Origin: Saussurea involucrata
Taxonomy: Eukaryota > Streptophyta > Magnoliopsida > Asterales > Asteraceae
Length of the DNA: 64,000 nucleotides
Reading direction: 5' to 3'
NCBI GenBank assembly: GCA_033807775.1
Contig: CM066320.1
Span: 183,817,784 to 183,881,783 of the forward strand
Numbering within the stretch: position 1 is the first letter of the stretch; each line of letters begins with the position of its first letter. The notes under the pieces were generated by a model, which worked only from the letters and a program-made list of their open reading frames with translations, did not search any database and was not told where the DNA came from. Below are positions 23,742-35,073 of the stretch, in pieces. The position numbers were made by a program, and so were the translations under genes.

Positions 23742-24727
23742 TTTCTGTTTATTTTGGTATTCTGCCTATGGCTAGGCGTTTGACAATATTTGCTACTTTG
23801 GTTATTTTTGGTTAATGATGCATGAAAATCCTGCTGCTAAGCAGATGATTTTGGGTACTAATTCACTTCTTGTTTGAATGTTTGTTTGATCTCGTTTCCA
23901 TTTCAAGGTGAAACTTTCGGCTTACGACTTAAAAGGTCCCTTTTGTAAGTACGAATCTCAACTTGTCACCATGAAATGATATAGGCCATTTTCGCATACA
24001 AACACGACCTTTTTGTATCCCTAAAAACACTTCTTTGAACCTAATTTCCAAAGCACAGTGGGGACACTGTGCAATTTTAAATTTAAGGTGGGGACTTCCA
24101 GAGTGACTTCCAGTCTTTCCACAGTGGAGACACTGTGAAGTCATAAGTTTGAGGTGGGTAAGCCATACCCCCTCCCTAAAAAAAAACACAAAAATACAAA
24201 AATAGAAGAAAAACAGAGTGTCACTACAAAAGATTGATGGTGTGCCTTTTCTGGACCATCAAAGTGCCCACTCCCAGAAAAAAGATGGTGTGCCTATTCT
24301 GGACCATCAGAATACCCACTCTCACAAAAAATAGCCATACCCAAATAAAGCCTGAAAGTGTACGTACTTATCCGTGCAAAACACAAACCACTCACTTCTT
24401 GAAATAAAAATCTCAAAGCGAGATCTTCGGTCCGTGTTTGAAATTACTTGCCGAAACCCTTGGGAAAATATTCAAAGCCATAAACCCTTCGAACCCAAGA
24501 AAGTCCTATTGATCAAATGTGAACAAGGGAAAGATTTCGTCAAGTACAAAAGTGAAGCTTTAATTTTGGAACCGAAAGAAGTATCTGTGGAGGGAGATCA
24601 ACATTTGTTCAAGAATGAGAAATCGGTAAGTACCTAAAAGCTCAAGTGCATTATTTTAATTTTATTTCTTTCTTTTTTTCTTTCTTTTTATTACTTGGGG
24701 ACAAGTAATGGTTTAAGTTTGAGGTTG
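23742..24727 (+). other. Athila 3' non-coding region with short repeats
   Basis: It contains two related boxes CACAGTGGGGACACTGTG (24054-24071) and CACAGTGGAGACACTGTG (24120-24137), and a 48-bp unit repeated twice (24236-24283 and 24284-24331) whose GATGGT...ACCATC arms could pair. A frame at 24374-24637 (87 codons) matches nothing I know. ACTTGGGGACAAGTAATGG and AAGTTTGAGGTTG precede the right LTR and should include the polypurine tract. Confidence 0.55.
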
Positions 24728-26315
24728 TGATAACTCTATTTTTAGAGTTATTATTTCCTTTTATTTTCAATTTTATTTCGTCAATTTTAGCCATTTCACT
24801 TCTCAAAACCCCCATTCATGGTACATTTCACGAAAAAGAGCAAAAAGAGTGAACCATAGTATTTAATAAATTATTTGGTGGAATTTGGGTGTTTTTCACG
24901 TTTTATCCGCAGGGACTTGCGTTCCCCACTCCGGATCCCACTATCGAGCTGAACAAAAAGACAAAAGACAAAGAAACTCCTAGTTGGGATGTAATTATTC
25001 TGGAGAATGGAAGGTTCATTTGGCTGAGATAAGGACTGGAGAAGTACAAGGCATCTTGCTTTTAGATGGCATCAAGTACACCTAGTGTACTTTGAAGTTG
25101 ACTTGGTGAAAGGGTCCATTGGGTAAAAGAGCTATAACATGGTGGATAAAAGGATTGTTCAAGGAGCTGATTTCTATCATGATTCTGCAGTCCTTACCCT
25201 TTAGACATACCCATTTTTGTGTAATACCCAACCCTTTCTCCTAGTATATAAAGGAGGTGTTGGGTGCCATTTATTACATGCTTAATTTTTAGAATCTCTC
25301 AACTACTACATTAGTATTAGCTTTAGTTCTCTCATTTACTACAGTAGTTAACTTTAAATTTCTGTATTTTACGTTCTTAGTATAATTTGTAGTTCGAAGT
25401 ACACAGTGACAGGGACGAATTCTCGTTCCCCACTGTGGGTTCAATTCAAGTCACTTTCAGTTTAATTATGTGCAACTTCTACTCTTTTGTTTTCTTTACT
25501 TCAGAAATGTTAGGCTAAACATCCCTTGGGATGTAGGAAAGAGAAGTACCTGGATTTTATTAAAAATGCTTGAGTAATCTTCATATTTGGAATATTTATT
25601 GTTTTGGTCATTCACTCTCGATTATTACCTAAGGATGCGAACAAGCCGATCACTTGCAAGGATCTAAAGTCTAGTTCTTAACTTAGAAATAAGTAGAACG
25701 TAGTGACACAAGCTTGAATGATGCTAGGGGATTCGAAAGAATTCTTATGACACTTACGAAAGTGAGGTCGACACAGTGAGCTAATCTTAACCCACTGGAG
25801 TAGTAGGCAAGCTAGTTGGTGTATTTAAAACACTTAGAGTATTTGTCTCTACACATTCCATCGTGGCCTGAAAAGGTCCATTTTGAGATCACCATTGACA
25901 AAACAACAAGTACTAAGAGTATGGGATTTTTGCTTAAAGGTGTGAGTATTTTGTAACCGGGCTTTTCTAGCGAAAATGCCTACCTCAAGTACAAGGATCA
26001 CTTTTTAGGATCAGGTATTTAGTATAAAATATAGGGAAAATCTAACCTACATTCCTCTTTTTAAATCTTAAGTAAATCGTTAAAAGTAGCATTTCACCAA
26101 ACAAACCAAAATATTGCTTCTTCTGTTATTGAAACCTGTAAAAGAAGCTCATGAGAACCGTATTGTCTTGATTGCCCAGTCTCTGTGGATTCGATTCTGG
26201 TATTTTACCAACTATTACTTGCTGTGACGATCATAGTGGACAGTGTACACTTGCACTTCCCACTGTGGACAGTTTGCAACCCACTGCGATTAAAACACAT
26301 ATTTCGCACGTACCA
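24728..26315 (+). mobile_element. Athila-type retrotransposon, right LTR (1588 bp)
   Basis: It aligns column by column with 6248-7835 (same length, about 28 differences). It ends GTACCA and is followed by CTTGG, the right copy of the target duplication. The TATA-like region reads TATATAAA at 25245-25252. Confidence 0.92.
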
Positions 26316-26866
26316 CTTGGGTATTTGGACTTTGTTTCTATTTACGCTTTGCGTGAGTTGTTGAGTCGGTCACATGCTTTTGGGAACGTATTATAATTAT
26401 ACAGATTGTTTTCCATGTTTTTTTGGGTGGTGTATTATGTCTCCTCCTTGTTGTGTTGTTTTGAATATTAGAGTCCTATTCAAGTATACTTTATTTGTAA
26501 ATGTGACATTTATTCATGTTTTAAGTTAATTTTTGGATTTGAGTCCATTATCGAGAAATGCTTCGTATTGGAGGTTTTGGCACGGAATTTTGTGTGCATT
26601 GGAAAATGGGTTGATTGCATATTTAAATATAACCCCTTTTTGGAAAATCATGATTTCAAGTTGTACTCCTTTCGTTTAACAAACTATTTTAATCATGATG
26701 AAAACTCTTGAACTCACTAGGCGTTAACCTAACCTTTTTATTTGTCGGCATGTGCAACAAGTTCCGGTTGTGAATAGTTCTAGTGACTTTGTGATAGTGG
26801 AGAGCTAGTTGTGTGATAAAGACTTAAGTGGCTTGGTGAAGTCTTCCGCAGTTTGGCGATAGCAAC
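26316..26866 (+). mobile_element. LTR E, part 2
   Basis: This is the continuation of LTR E after the Athila target duplication. It is AT-rich and non-coding. It contains GAACTCACTAGG and a short AGG-CGTTAA-CCT stem (about 26711-26730), comparable to the CTCACT(T)AGACC hairpins of the chromovirus LTRs. It ends in GCAAC (26862-26866), the target duplication of A'. Confidence 0.65.
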
Positions 26867-28377
26867 TGTAATACCCCGGGTAAGTCAGTTAGATAAATTC
26901 CCTATCAGTTAAATTATTTAACCTTAAGATTTGATGTTTAGGGTAAGTATGAGATAAGTTATAAGTTCAAGGGTGTTTTTGGTACTTATCGAATAATTTA
27001 AGCCAAAAGTATAAATTGTTATATAAATACCTTTTAGGTATCAGATAACCCTCAGTTCCCAAATATAGAAAAGTGTTCGTGTGTGTGGAGGCGAAAAGGA
27101 GCAGAAGAAGAAAGTTACGGTTGATACATCAATCGATTGAGTTGGAATTGATTTTGAGGTAAACCCTTTTTCATTATGTGTTTGTAATCGATAATAGAAG
27201 AGGTTTATCGGTTTAGAAACGTCGATTTCATTGTTTAGTGATAGTCTCAATCGAATCTGGAAAATTTGGAACCGGCTGTGTTCTTGGAGTCCCGGTGAAG
27301 TCCCGGTGGACTCCCAGTCTTGTCGACTCCCGGTACCATAAAGTCCCGGTATAGTGAACTCCCGGTAATACTAACTCCCGGTAGCGTGAACTCCCGGTAT
27401 TAACAACTTCCGGTGATCGAACTCCCGGTACTGTGTAAGTCCCGGTGCCCTGTGTAGTCCCGGTACCCTGTGTAGTCCCGGTACTGTGTAGTCCCGGTAG
27501 TGGGTTAAGTACAGTGTGTAATGGGACAGTAGTGGATAGGAACTTGTTAGGCTTTATGTGATTGGCTAGTAAAGCATATATGTATTTTAAATTGTTTCAG
27601 ATACTGTGGAGTAGAAGTGAAAGATATAATCTTTTGAAAGAAGCTTGCGAGCGTTTTTTATAAGCGAAACAGGTGAGTTTTACTTTAAAAACGTTTTTAA
27701 CTGGAATACATATGCGTATGGTTTGGGAATGTGATTATTTGTTTATATGTGTGATATATGTGAATTATAATATATTGAGGTATTATATTTACATGAGTAT
27801 TATACTATGATATAATACGTTGGCCGGGCGTAGGACCGGTGTGTTTGGCTATAGAATTTGTATAGCGTTGTTTGGCTGTAGATGTTGTACAACGTTGTAA
27901 ATTATTAGTTGGCTTGCAACCAACTAATATGGCCAGGAGGAATGAGAAGGGAAGGTACATGATGTGTGAGTTCAAATTGATATATTTGATCGTGTTGTGT
28001 GATTTATATAAATAGGGTTTATATAAATGATTTCAAACTAACAGGGATTTATCTCACTTACACCATTAGGTCTAACCCTCATTTTGTTTTAAAATATGTA
28101 TTCCAGGTGGCGGATCGGGTAAGAGCAAGTAATTAGAGTAATCGAGGGATGGCTTTTGTGAAGGAATATATGATGAAGATTTTGGCATGTTTAGCAGTTG
28201 TATTACATTAATTAAATGTTACGTATGTATATAGTAAGTCAAAGTTTGTAGTGGAATGTCTTTTTTTGAATTGTAAAAGACTACGGGACCGTACTTGTAA
28301 GATGATGTTTCTTTTGTTATATCAATGTTATGTTACATTATGTTATTTGTTGCATATATGGGATTTGGGTTGTTACA
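26867..28377 (+). mobile_element. Chromovirus A', left LTR (1511 bp)
   Basis: It starts TGTAATACCCCGGG and ends GGGTTGTTACA. It is related to LTR A but clearly a different subfamily. The partner LTR at 33331-34875 (1545 bp) differs by about 21 substitutions plus 34 bp in the CCCGGTA array (27285-27505). A TATA-like TATAAATA is at 27022-27029. Splice-like sites are GAG|GTAAAC near 27158, TTTCAG near 27600, CAG|GTGAGT near 27672 and ATTCCAG near 28107. Confidence 0.93.
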
Positions 28378-28528
28378 GCAACTTTGTATGGAGTTGAGTA
28401 ACACCCGACCCTTTGTAGTCTTGGTGTAGGACTTAGGATGTTGAATTGTTGAGGTTATTATGTTTTCATGATTGAGGTATTTCCAAGTATGGTTTGTAGA
28501 AGGAATTTTATTCTAATTTGATTATTTA
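28378..28528 (+). repeat. 151-bp copy of 3' host flank inserted between LTR and primer-binding site
   Basis: The stretch starts with GCAAC and matches 34876-35026, the host sequence just after the right LTR, over 151 bp with about two differences. It then joins CAAATGGTATCAGAGCC, the start of the internal domain. In A and B the primer-binding site is only two bases from the LTR. The join shares TTA between the two partners. This is a local rearrangement, probably templated repair. Confidence 0.85.
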
Positions 28529-28532
28529 CAAA

Positions 28533-28550
28533 TGGTATCAGAGCCTTAGT
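28533..28550 (+). other. Chromovirus A' primer-binding site (initiator tRNA-Met)
   Basis: TGGTATCAGAGCC as in element A, but displaced 155 bp from the LTR end by the inserted flank copy, so minus-strand strong-stop synthesis from this copy would read into host sequence. Confidence 0.9.
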
Positions 28551-28664
28551 TTAAGGGATTTAGGTATTTGTATCTGTACCTAGACTTAAACTGCATGTGA
28601 AGTAGGATGTCCCTATTATTGTAGAACCTTGGGATATTAAGTATAAAAGGTAGAAGGAACATCA

Positions 28665-28713
28665 TGTAAGGTAATTTCATATTACACCTGGCCAGTGTAA
28701 TTGTGATCTTACA
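28665..28713 (+). promoter_or_regulatory. Conserved leader stem-loop, element A'
   Basis: Outer stem TGTAAG/CTTACA (28665-28670 with 28708-28713), inner stem ATTACAC/GTGTAAT (28681-28687 with 28695-28701), loop CTGGCCA (28688-28694). Same structure as in A and B. Confidence 0.5.
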
Positions 28714-28791
28714 GGTACATGTTTGAACTGGAATACCTTGTTATATGGGGTATATGCTTAAGTGTATATTAACCTTGTTTGAATCTACAGA

Positions 28792-31700
28792 ATGGCAAGT
28801 GGTGCTAGACGAAAGAACCGAGGAGGAGGAAACCCAAATAGTACTAATCCGCCGATAGGAACAGGGGACAGGGGAGGCAGAACTAGGGGCAGAGTCGGGG
28901 GTAGAACCGGGGGTAGAGCTGGAGGTCGAGCCGGAGGCAGAGTCCAGCCACGTGGTACAGAGTTCGTTACCAGGAATGATCTAATGGCAGAAATGGGAAG
29001 ACTGCAAACTAGTATACAAACAATGTTTGACCAAAGTCGTCACAATGGAGCTGAAACACCGGATCCCGGGCCAGAAGATGAAATGCCAATTACACCAACT
29101 GTTATACTAGTAACAAGGAGGTGCGACTACAAAATGTTTTTAAGCTGTAGACCTCCGACCTACTCAGGAGACAGGGATCCCCTGAAAGCAATGAGATGGA
29201 TGAAGGAAATAGAAGCTATTTTCAAGACAAGCAAGTGTGCAGATGAAGATAGGGTATTGTATGGAGCAGCAATGTTAAAAGGGGATGCTTTGTATTGGTG
29301 GGAATCTTTTATTCATTCTAAAGGATCTGATGTTTACTCTACCCTTTCTTGGGAAGAATTTGTGATAGCCTACGTGAAACAATTTTGTCCCCAAGCAGCC
29401 GTCAAACAACTGGAAGGGAAATTTATGAACTTGCAACAAGGAAACTTATCCGTTCGAGACTGCACCGCTAGCTTTCTGGAAAAGTCTCGGTTTGCAGAAT
29501 ACTACGTTGCTACGGAGACGATGAAGACGGAAAGGTTTATCTATGGGCTGAACACAGAAGTCAGAAGGCTAGTGACTGCAAAAGGACCCGATACCTTCTC
29601 AGCTGCAGTTGATGCCGCGGAGAATGTTGAACGAGATATTAGAAGGGATGATGGCGATAAAAGTATCGGGAAGAGAAAGTGGGAAGGACCAAAACATGAT
29701 CCGAAGAAGTCCCGATTTCAGAGGTATGATAACCGCCCGCCGTTTCGACCAACGGAAAGACCATGTCAGAAGTGCAACCGTGTCCACCAAGGAAATTGCC
29801 AAGGTGATTTACGAGCGTGTTATAAGTGTGGGAAGACCGGACACGTCATTAAAGATTGTAAGGTAACGCGGTTATGTTTCTTATGCAATTCTCCGGATCA
29901 CCTTCAGTCGGACTGTCCGTGGGGGAGGATACAGCAAGGTGGGTCATCGGGCAGGCCAGCAATTGTTAAACCAGTAATACCAAGACTGGAACCGCCAGTA
30001 ACCAGGGGTCGCGCATTTCAAATGACTGAGAAAGAAGCGGAGGAAACTCCGGATGTGGTCACAGGTACATTTTTAATAAACTCTACACGTGCTAAGGTGT
30101 TATTTGATTCCGGTGCAAACCGATCGTTTGTGTCTCCTGCATTTGCTGCTTGCCTGTGTTTGAAACCTAAAATGCTAGAACATGCTCTATCAGTAGATAC
30201 GGCAAATGATAATCAAGTGTCAGTTAAAGAAGTATTTGATGACTGTGTGATAAATATAGAGGAGTGTAGAGTTCCGATACAATTGTTTCCTATAACTTTG
30301 ATAGAGTTTGACGTCGTAGTGGGAATGGACTGGTTAGCCGAGAATCAGGCTAACATAGTGTGTGATAAGAAGTTAATAAATGTGGTATTACCTGAGAAGG
30401 GACCAGTAGTGATTTATGGTGATCGTAGGAATCAACAGTCTAGCCTAATATCTATGATAAAAGCCCGTAAATATGTCAGCAAGGGTTGCCCGAGTTACTT
30501 AGCATATGTGATAGATAGTAGGCCTGAAAAGATTAAGTTGGAAGATATTCCTATCGTTAGTGAATTTCCAGAAGTTTTTCCCGAAGACTTGAATAGTCTC
30601 CCTCCAGTTAGACAAGTAGAGTTCGGTATAGACTTAGTTCCTGGAGCCACTCCTATTGCTCGTGCACCATATCGTTTGGCACCTCCAGAGATGAAAGAGA
30701 TGATGGCACAATTACAAGACCTTTCCGATAAAGGCTTCATCAGACCCAGTTCTTCGCCGTGGGGTGCACCAGTTTTGTTTGTAAAAAAGAAGGATGGTTC
30801 GATGAGAATGTGTATTGACTATCGAGAATTGAATAAGCGCACGATCAAGAACAAGTATCCGTTACCCATAATTGATGACCTCTTCGATCAGTTAGTTGGA
30901 GCTTGCTATTTCTCCAAGATCGATCTAAGATCCGGTTAGTGATGCCGTTTGGACTGACGAACGCTCCAGCTGCCTTTATGGATTTAATGAATCGGGTATG
31001 TAAGCCGTATCTCGATAAATTTGTTATTGTATTTATCGATGATATCCTTATCTATTCCCGATCTAAGGAAGAACACGCGAAACATCTTCGTTTGATTCTG
31101 GAGCTACTGAAAAAGGAAAAGTTGTATGCAAAATTTTCTAAATGTGAATTCTGGCTACGGAAAGTTCAGTTTCTGGGGCACGTGGTTTCTGAGAAAGGTA
31201 TCCAAGTTGATCCAACAAAGGTGGAAGAAATTGAAAGGTGGGAACCGCCGAAGACGCCAACGGAGGTACGAAGTTTTCTGGGCTTAGCTGGCTACTATCG
31301 GAAATTTATAAAAGACTTCTCTCGTATCGCAACGCCTTTGACTAAGCTGACCGGAAGAACCTGAAGTTTGTATGGAAAGCAGAACAAGACGAGGCATTCC
31401 GGATATTGAAAGAGAAACTGTGCAGCGCACCGATTCTATCACTACCTGAAGGTTCGGAAGATTTTGTTGTTTATAGTGATGCGTCAAAACTGGGATTGGG
31501 ATGTGTACTTATGCAGCGGGGAAATGTTATTGCTTATGCTTCTCATCAATTAAAGGATCATGAAAGACAGTATCCTACGCACGACATGGAGCTTGCAGCA
31601 GTTGTCTTCGCGTTGAAGATTTGGAGACATTATCTGTATGGTTCCAAATGTCAGATTTATACCGATCACAAGAGTCTCCAACACCTCTTTGATCAGAAGG

Positions 31701-33292
31701 AACTGAATATGAGACAAAGGAGATGGCTAGAATTGCTGAACGATTACGACTGTGAAATCCTTTATCACCCGGGAAAGGCGAATGTGGTGGCGGATGCGCT
31801 GAGTCGTCAAGAAAGGAGTGGAACAATAAAAGTTATTTCGCTACGAACTGAACTCCTACCCAACATATTTGACGAATTGCAGAAGTGTCAAGTGGAAGCT
31901 TATCAGGATGAACATCTGAAATCAGAACGGTTAGCGGGGATGTCAGCATTGCTAGTAAAAGATGATCGTGGGTTATTGTGTGTGGGAAACAGAGTGTGGG
32001 TACCTTGTATGGGTGGGTTACGTGATCGTGTTTTACAAGAAGCTCAGAAATCCCGTTTCTCTATTCACCCAGGTACAAACAAGATGTATAAAGACCTAAA
32101 GCAATTCTATTGGTGGTCGGGGATAAAAAGAGGGATTGCTCAGTATGTGGAAAGATGTGATACTTGTAAGAAAGTAAAGATCGATCACCAAAAGTCGTTT
32201 GGTCAACTACAACGGCTAGAAATACCTATGTGGAAGTGGGAACAGATTACCACAGATTTCATCACGAAACTACCAAGGACTCCGAAGGGATTTGATTCTA
32301 TTTGGGTGATCGTCGAAATATTGACAAAGTCTGCACACTTTCTACCGATAAAGGAAACCGATTCGATGGAGCGATTAGCTAAGTTGTACATTGACGAAAT
32401 AGTAACTCGACATGGAGTTCCAATCTCGATCATTTCTGATCGTGATAGTCGTTTTACTTCAAGATTTTGGAGAAGTTTTCAAAGAGAAATGGGGACACAG
32501 ATAAAGTTAAGTACGGCGTATCATCCCCAAACAGATGGGCAGAGTGAACGAACGATTCAGACCTTAGAAGATATGCTCCGGGCTTGCATTGTTGATTTTG
32601 GGGGATCGTGGGATAAGCATTTACCATTGATCGAATTCGCTTACAACAACAGTTATCATTCCAGCATACAAGCGGCACCGTTTGAAGTACTGTATGGTAG
32701 GAAATGCCGAACGCCTCTATGTTGGAACGAAGTGGGAGAGAAACAGTTAGCAGGGCCGGAAATAGTTCAATTAACTGTCGATAAGGTTACTCAGATTCGA
32801 GAAAGATTGAAAGTGGCTCAAGATAGACAGAAATGTTACGTTGACCGACGTCGAAAGCCTTTGGAATTTCAAATCAGGGATTTCGTAATGTTAAAGGTTT
32901 CGCCATGGAAGGGAGTCATCCGATTTGGGAGACAAGGTAAACTTAGCCCAAGGTATATCGGACCATTTGCAATTACAGAAAGGATCGGTGAAGTAGCTTA
33001 CCGATTAGATCTTCCACCGGAATTGAGCAGGATCCATAATGCATTTCACGTATCAAACTTCCGAAAGTGTTTGGTTACTCCAGATCAGTCAGTCTCCCTA
33101 CCAGAAATACAAGTCGATGAAAGACTGAATTATGTGGAAGAGCCGGAAGCTATAGTTGATCATAAAGTTAAAGTGTTGTGGAATAAGGAGATCAGGCAAG
33201 TGAAAGTTCAGTGGAGGCATCATAGAGGTCAGGATGCTACGTGGGAATACGAATCGGAAATGAGAGCCAAATACCCTCATCTTTTTGCTTAA
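28792..33292 (+). pseudogene. Chromovirus A' gag-pol (Tekay/Del clade), disrupted by a 76-bp deletion and a frameshift
   Basis: ATG 28792 follows a CTACAG acceptor-like site. Gag through the first part of reverse transcriptase is open for 715 codons: RGG-rich start, zinc knuckles CYKCGKTGHVIKDC and CFLCNSPDHLQSDC, protease VLFDSGANRSFV. The frame then breaks at about 30938, where 76 bp present in element A (13465-13540) is missing between TTA repeats. The frame resumes at MPFGLTNAPAAF and FIDDILIYS, shifts by one base near 31358, and is open again from 31406 to 33292 (628 codons). That part holds RNase H (YSDASKLGLG), integrase (TTDFITKLP, SDRDSRF, QSERTIQTLEDML) and a chromodomain tail (VKVQWRHHRGQDATWEYE). 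The protein closely resembles that of A, although their LTRs differ much more. Confidence 0.92.
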
Positions 33293-33330
33293 CTAAATTC
33301 CGGGACAGAATTCTTTTAAGGGGGAGATGA

Positions 33331-34875
33331 TGTAATACCCCGGGTAAGTCAGTTAGATAAATTCCCTATCAGTTAAATTATTTAACCTTAAGATTTGATG
33401 TTTAGGGTAAGTATGAGATAAGTTATAAGTTCAAGGGTGTTTTTGGTACTTATCGAATAATTTAAGCCAAAAGTATAAATTGTTATATAAATACCTTTTA
33501 GGTATCAGATAACCCTCAGTTCCCAAATATAGAAAAGTGTTCGTGTGTGTGGAGGCGAAAAGGAGCAGAAGAAGAAAGTTACGGTTGATACATCAATCGA
33601 TTGAGTTGGAATCGATTTTGAGGTAAACCATGTTTCATTATGTGTTTGTAATCGATAATAGAAGAGGTCTATCGGTTTAGAAACGTCGATTTCATTGTTT
33701 AGTGATAGTCTCAATCGAATCTGGAAAATTTGGAACCGACTGTGTTCTTGGAGTCCCGGTGAAGTCCCGGTGGACTCCCGGTCTTGTCGACTCCCGGTAC
33801 CATAAAGTCCCGGTATAGTGAACTCCCGGTAATACTAACTCCCGGTAGCGTGAACTCCCAGTATTAACAACTTCCGGTGATCGAACTCCCGGTACTGTGT
33901 AAGTCCCGGTGCTCTGTGTAGTCCCGGTACTGTGTAGTCCCGGTACCCTGTGTAGTCCCGGTACTGTGTAGTCCCGGTACCCTGTGTAGTCCCGGTAGTG
34001 GGTTACGTACAGTGTGTAATGGGACAGTAGAGGATAGGAACTTGTTAGGCTTTATGTAACTGGCTAGTGAAGCATATATGTATTTTAAATTGTTTCAGAT
34101 ACTGTGGAGTAGAAGTGAAAGATATAATCTTTTGAAAGAAGCTTGCGAGCGTTTTTTATAAGCGAAACAGGTGAGTTTTACTTTAAAAACGTTTTTAACT
34201 GGAATACATATGCGTATGGTTTGGGAATGTGATTATTTGTTTATATGTGTGATATATGTGAATTATAATATATTGAGGTATTATATTTACATGAGTATTA
34301 TACTATGATATAATACGTTGGCCGGGCGTAGGATCGGTGTGTTTGGCTATAGAATCTGTATAGCGTTGTTTGGCTGTAGATGTTGTACAGCGTTGTAAAT
34401 TATTAGTTGGCTTGCAACCAACTAATATGGCCAGGAGGAATGAGAAGGGAAGGTACATGATGTGTGAGTTCAAATTGATATATTTGATCGTGCTGTGTGA
34501 TTTATATAAATAGGGTTTATATAAATGATTTCAAACTAACAGGGATTTATCTCACTTAGACCATTAGGTCTAACCCTCATTTTGTTTTAAAATATGTATT
34601 CCAGGTGGCGGATCGGGTAAGAGCAAGTAATTAGAGTAATCGAGGGATGGCTTTTGTGAAGGAATATATGATGAAGATTTTGGCATGTTTAGCAGTTGTA
34701 TTACATTAATTAAATGTTACGTATGTATATAGTAAGTCAAAGTTTGTAGTGGAATGTCTTATTTTGAATTGTAAAAGACTACGGGACCGTACTTGTAAGA
34801 TGATGTTTCTTTTGTTATATCAATGTTATGTTACATTATGTGATTTGTTGCATATATGAGATTTGGGTTGTTACA
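33331..34875 (+). mobile_element. Chromovirus A', right LTR (1545 bp)
   Basis: It starts TGTAATACCCC after the polypurine tract (33316-33330) and ends TTGTTACA before the target duplication GCAAC (34876-34880). The CCCGGTA array carries extra CCCGGTAC(CCT)GTGTA-type units, 34 bp longer than in the left LTR. The hairpin AGACC-ATTA-GGTCT is at 34558-34571. Confidence 0.93.
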
Positions 34876-35073
34876 GCAACTTTGTATGGAGTTGAGTAAC
34901 ACCCGACCCTTTGTAGTCTTGGTGTAGGACTTAGGATGTTGAATTGTTGAGGTTATTATGTTTTCATGATTGAGGTATTTCCAAGTATGGTTTATAGAAG
35001 GATTTTTATTCTAATTTGATTATTTAATTGAAGTTTTTATTTAGTTGTTTTTTCCAATTCTAAGGGTGTTACA
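34876..35073 (+). mobile_element. LTR E, part 3 (3' end)
   Basis: The last piece of LTR E, ending AAGGGTGTTACA at 35073 directly against the LINE. Its first 151 bp are the source of the copy inside A'. Non-coding. Confidence 0.65.
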
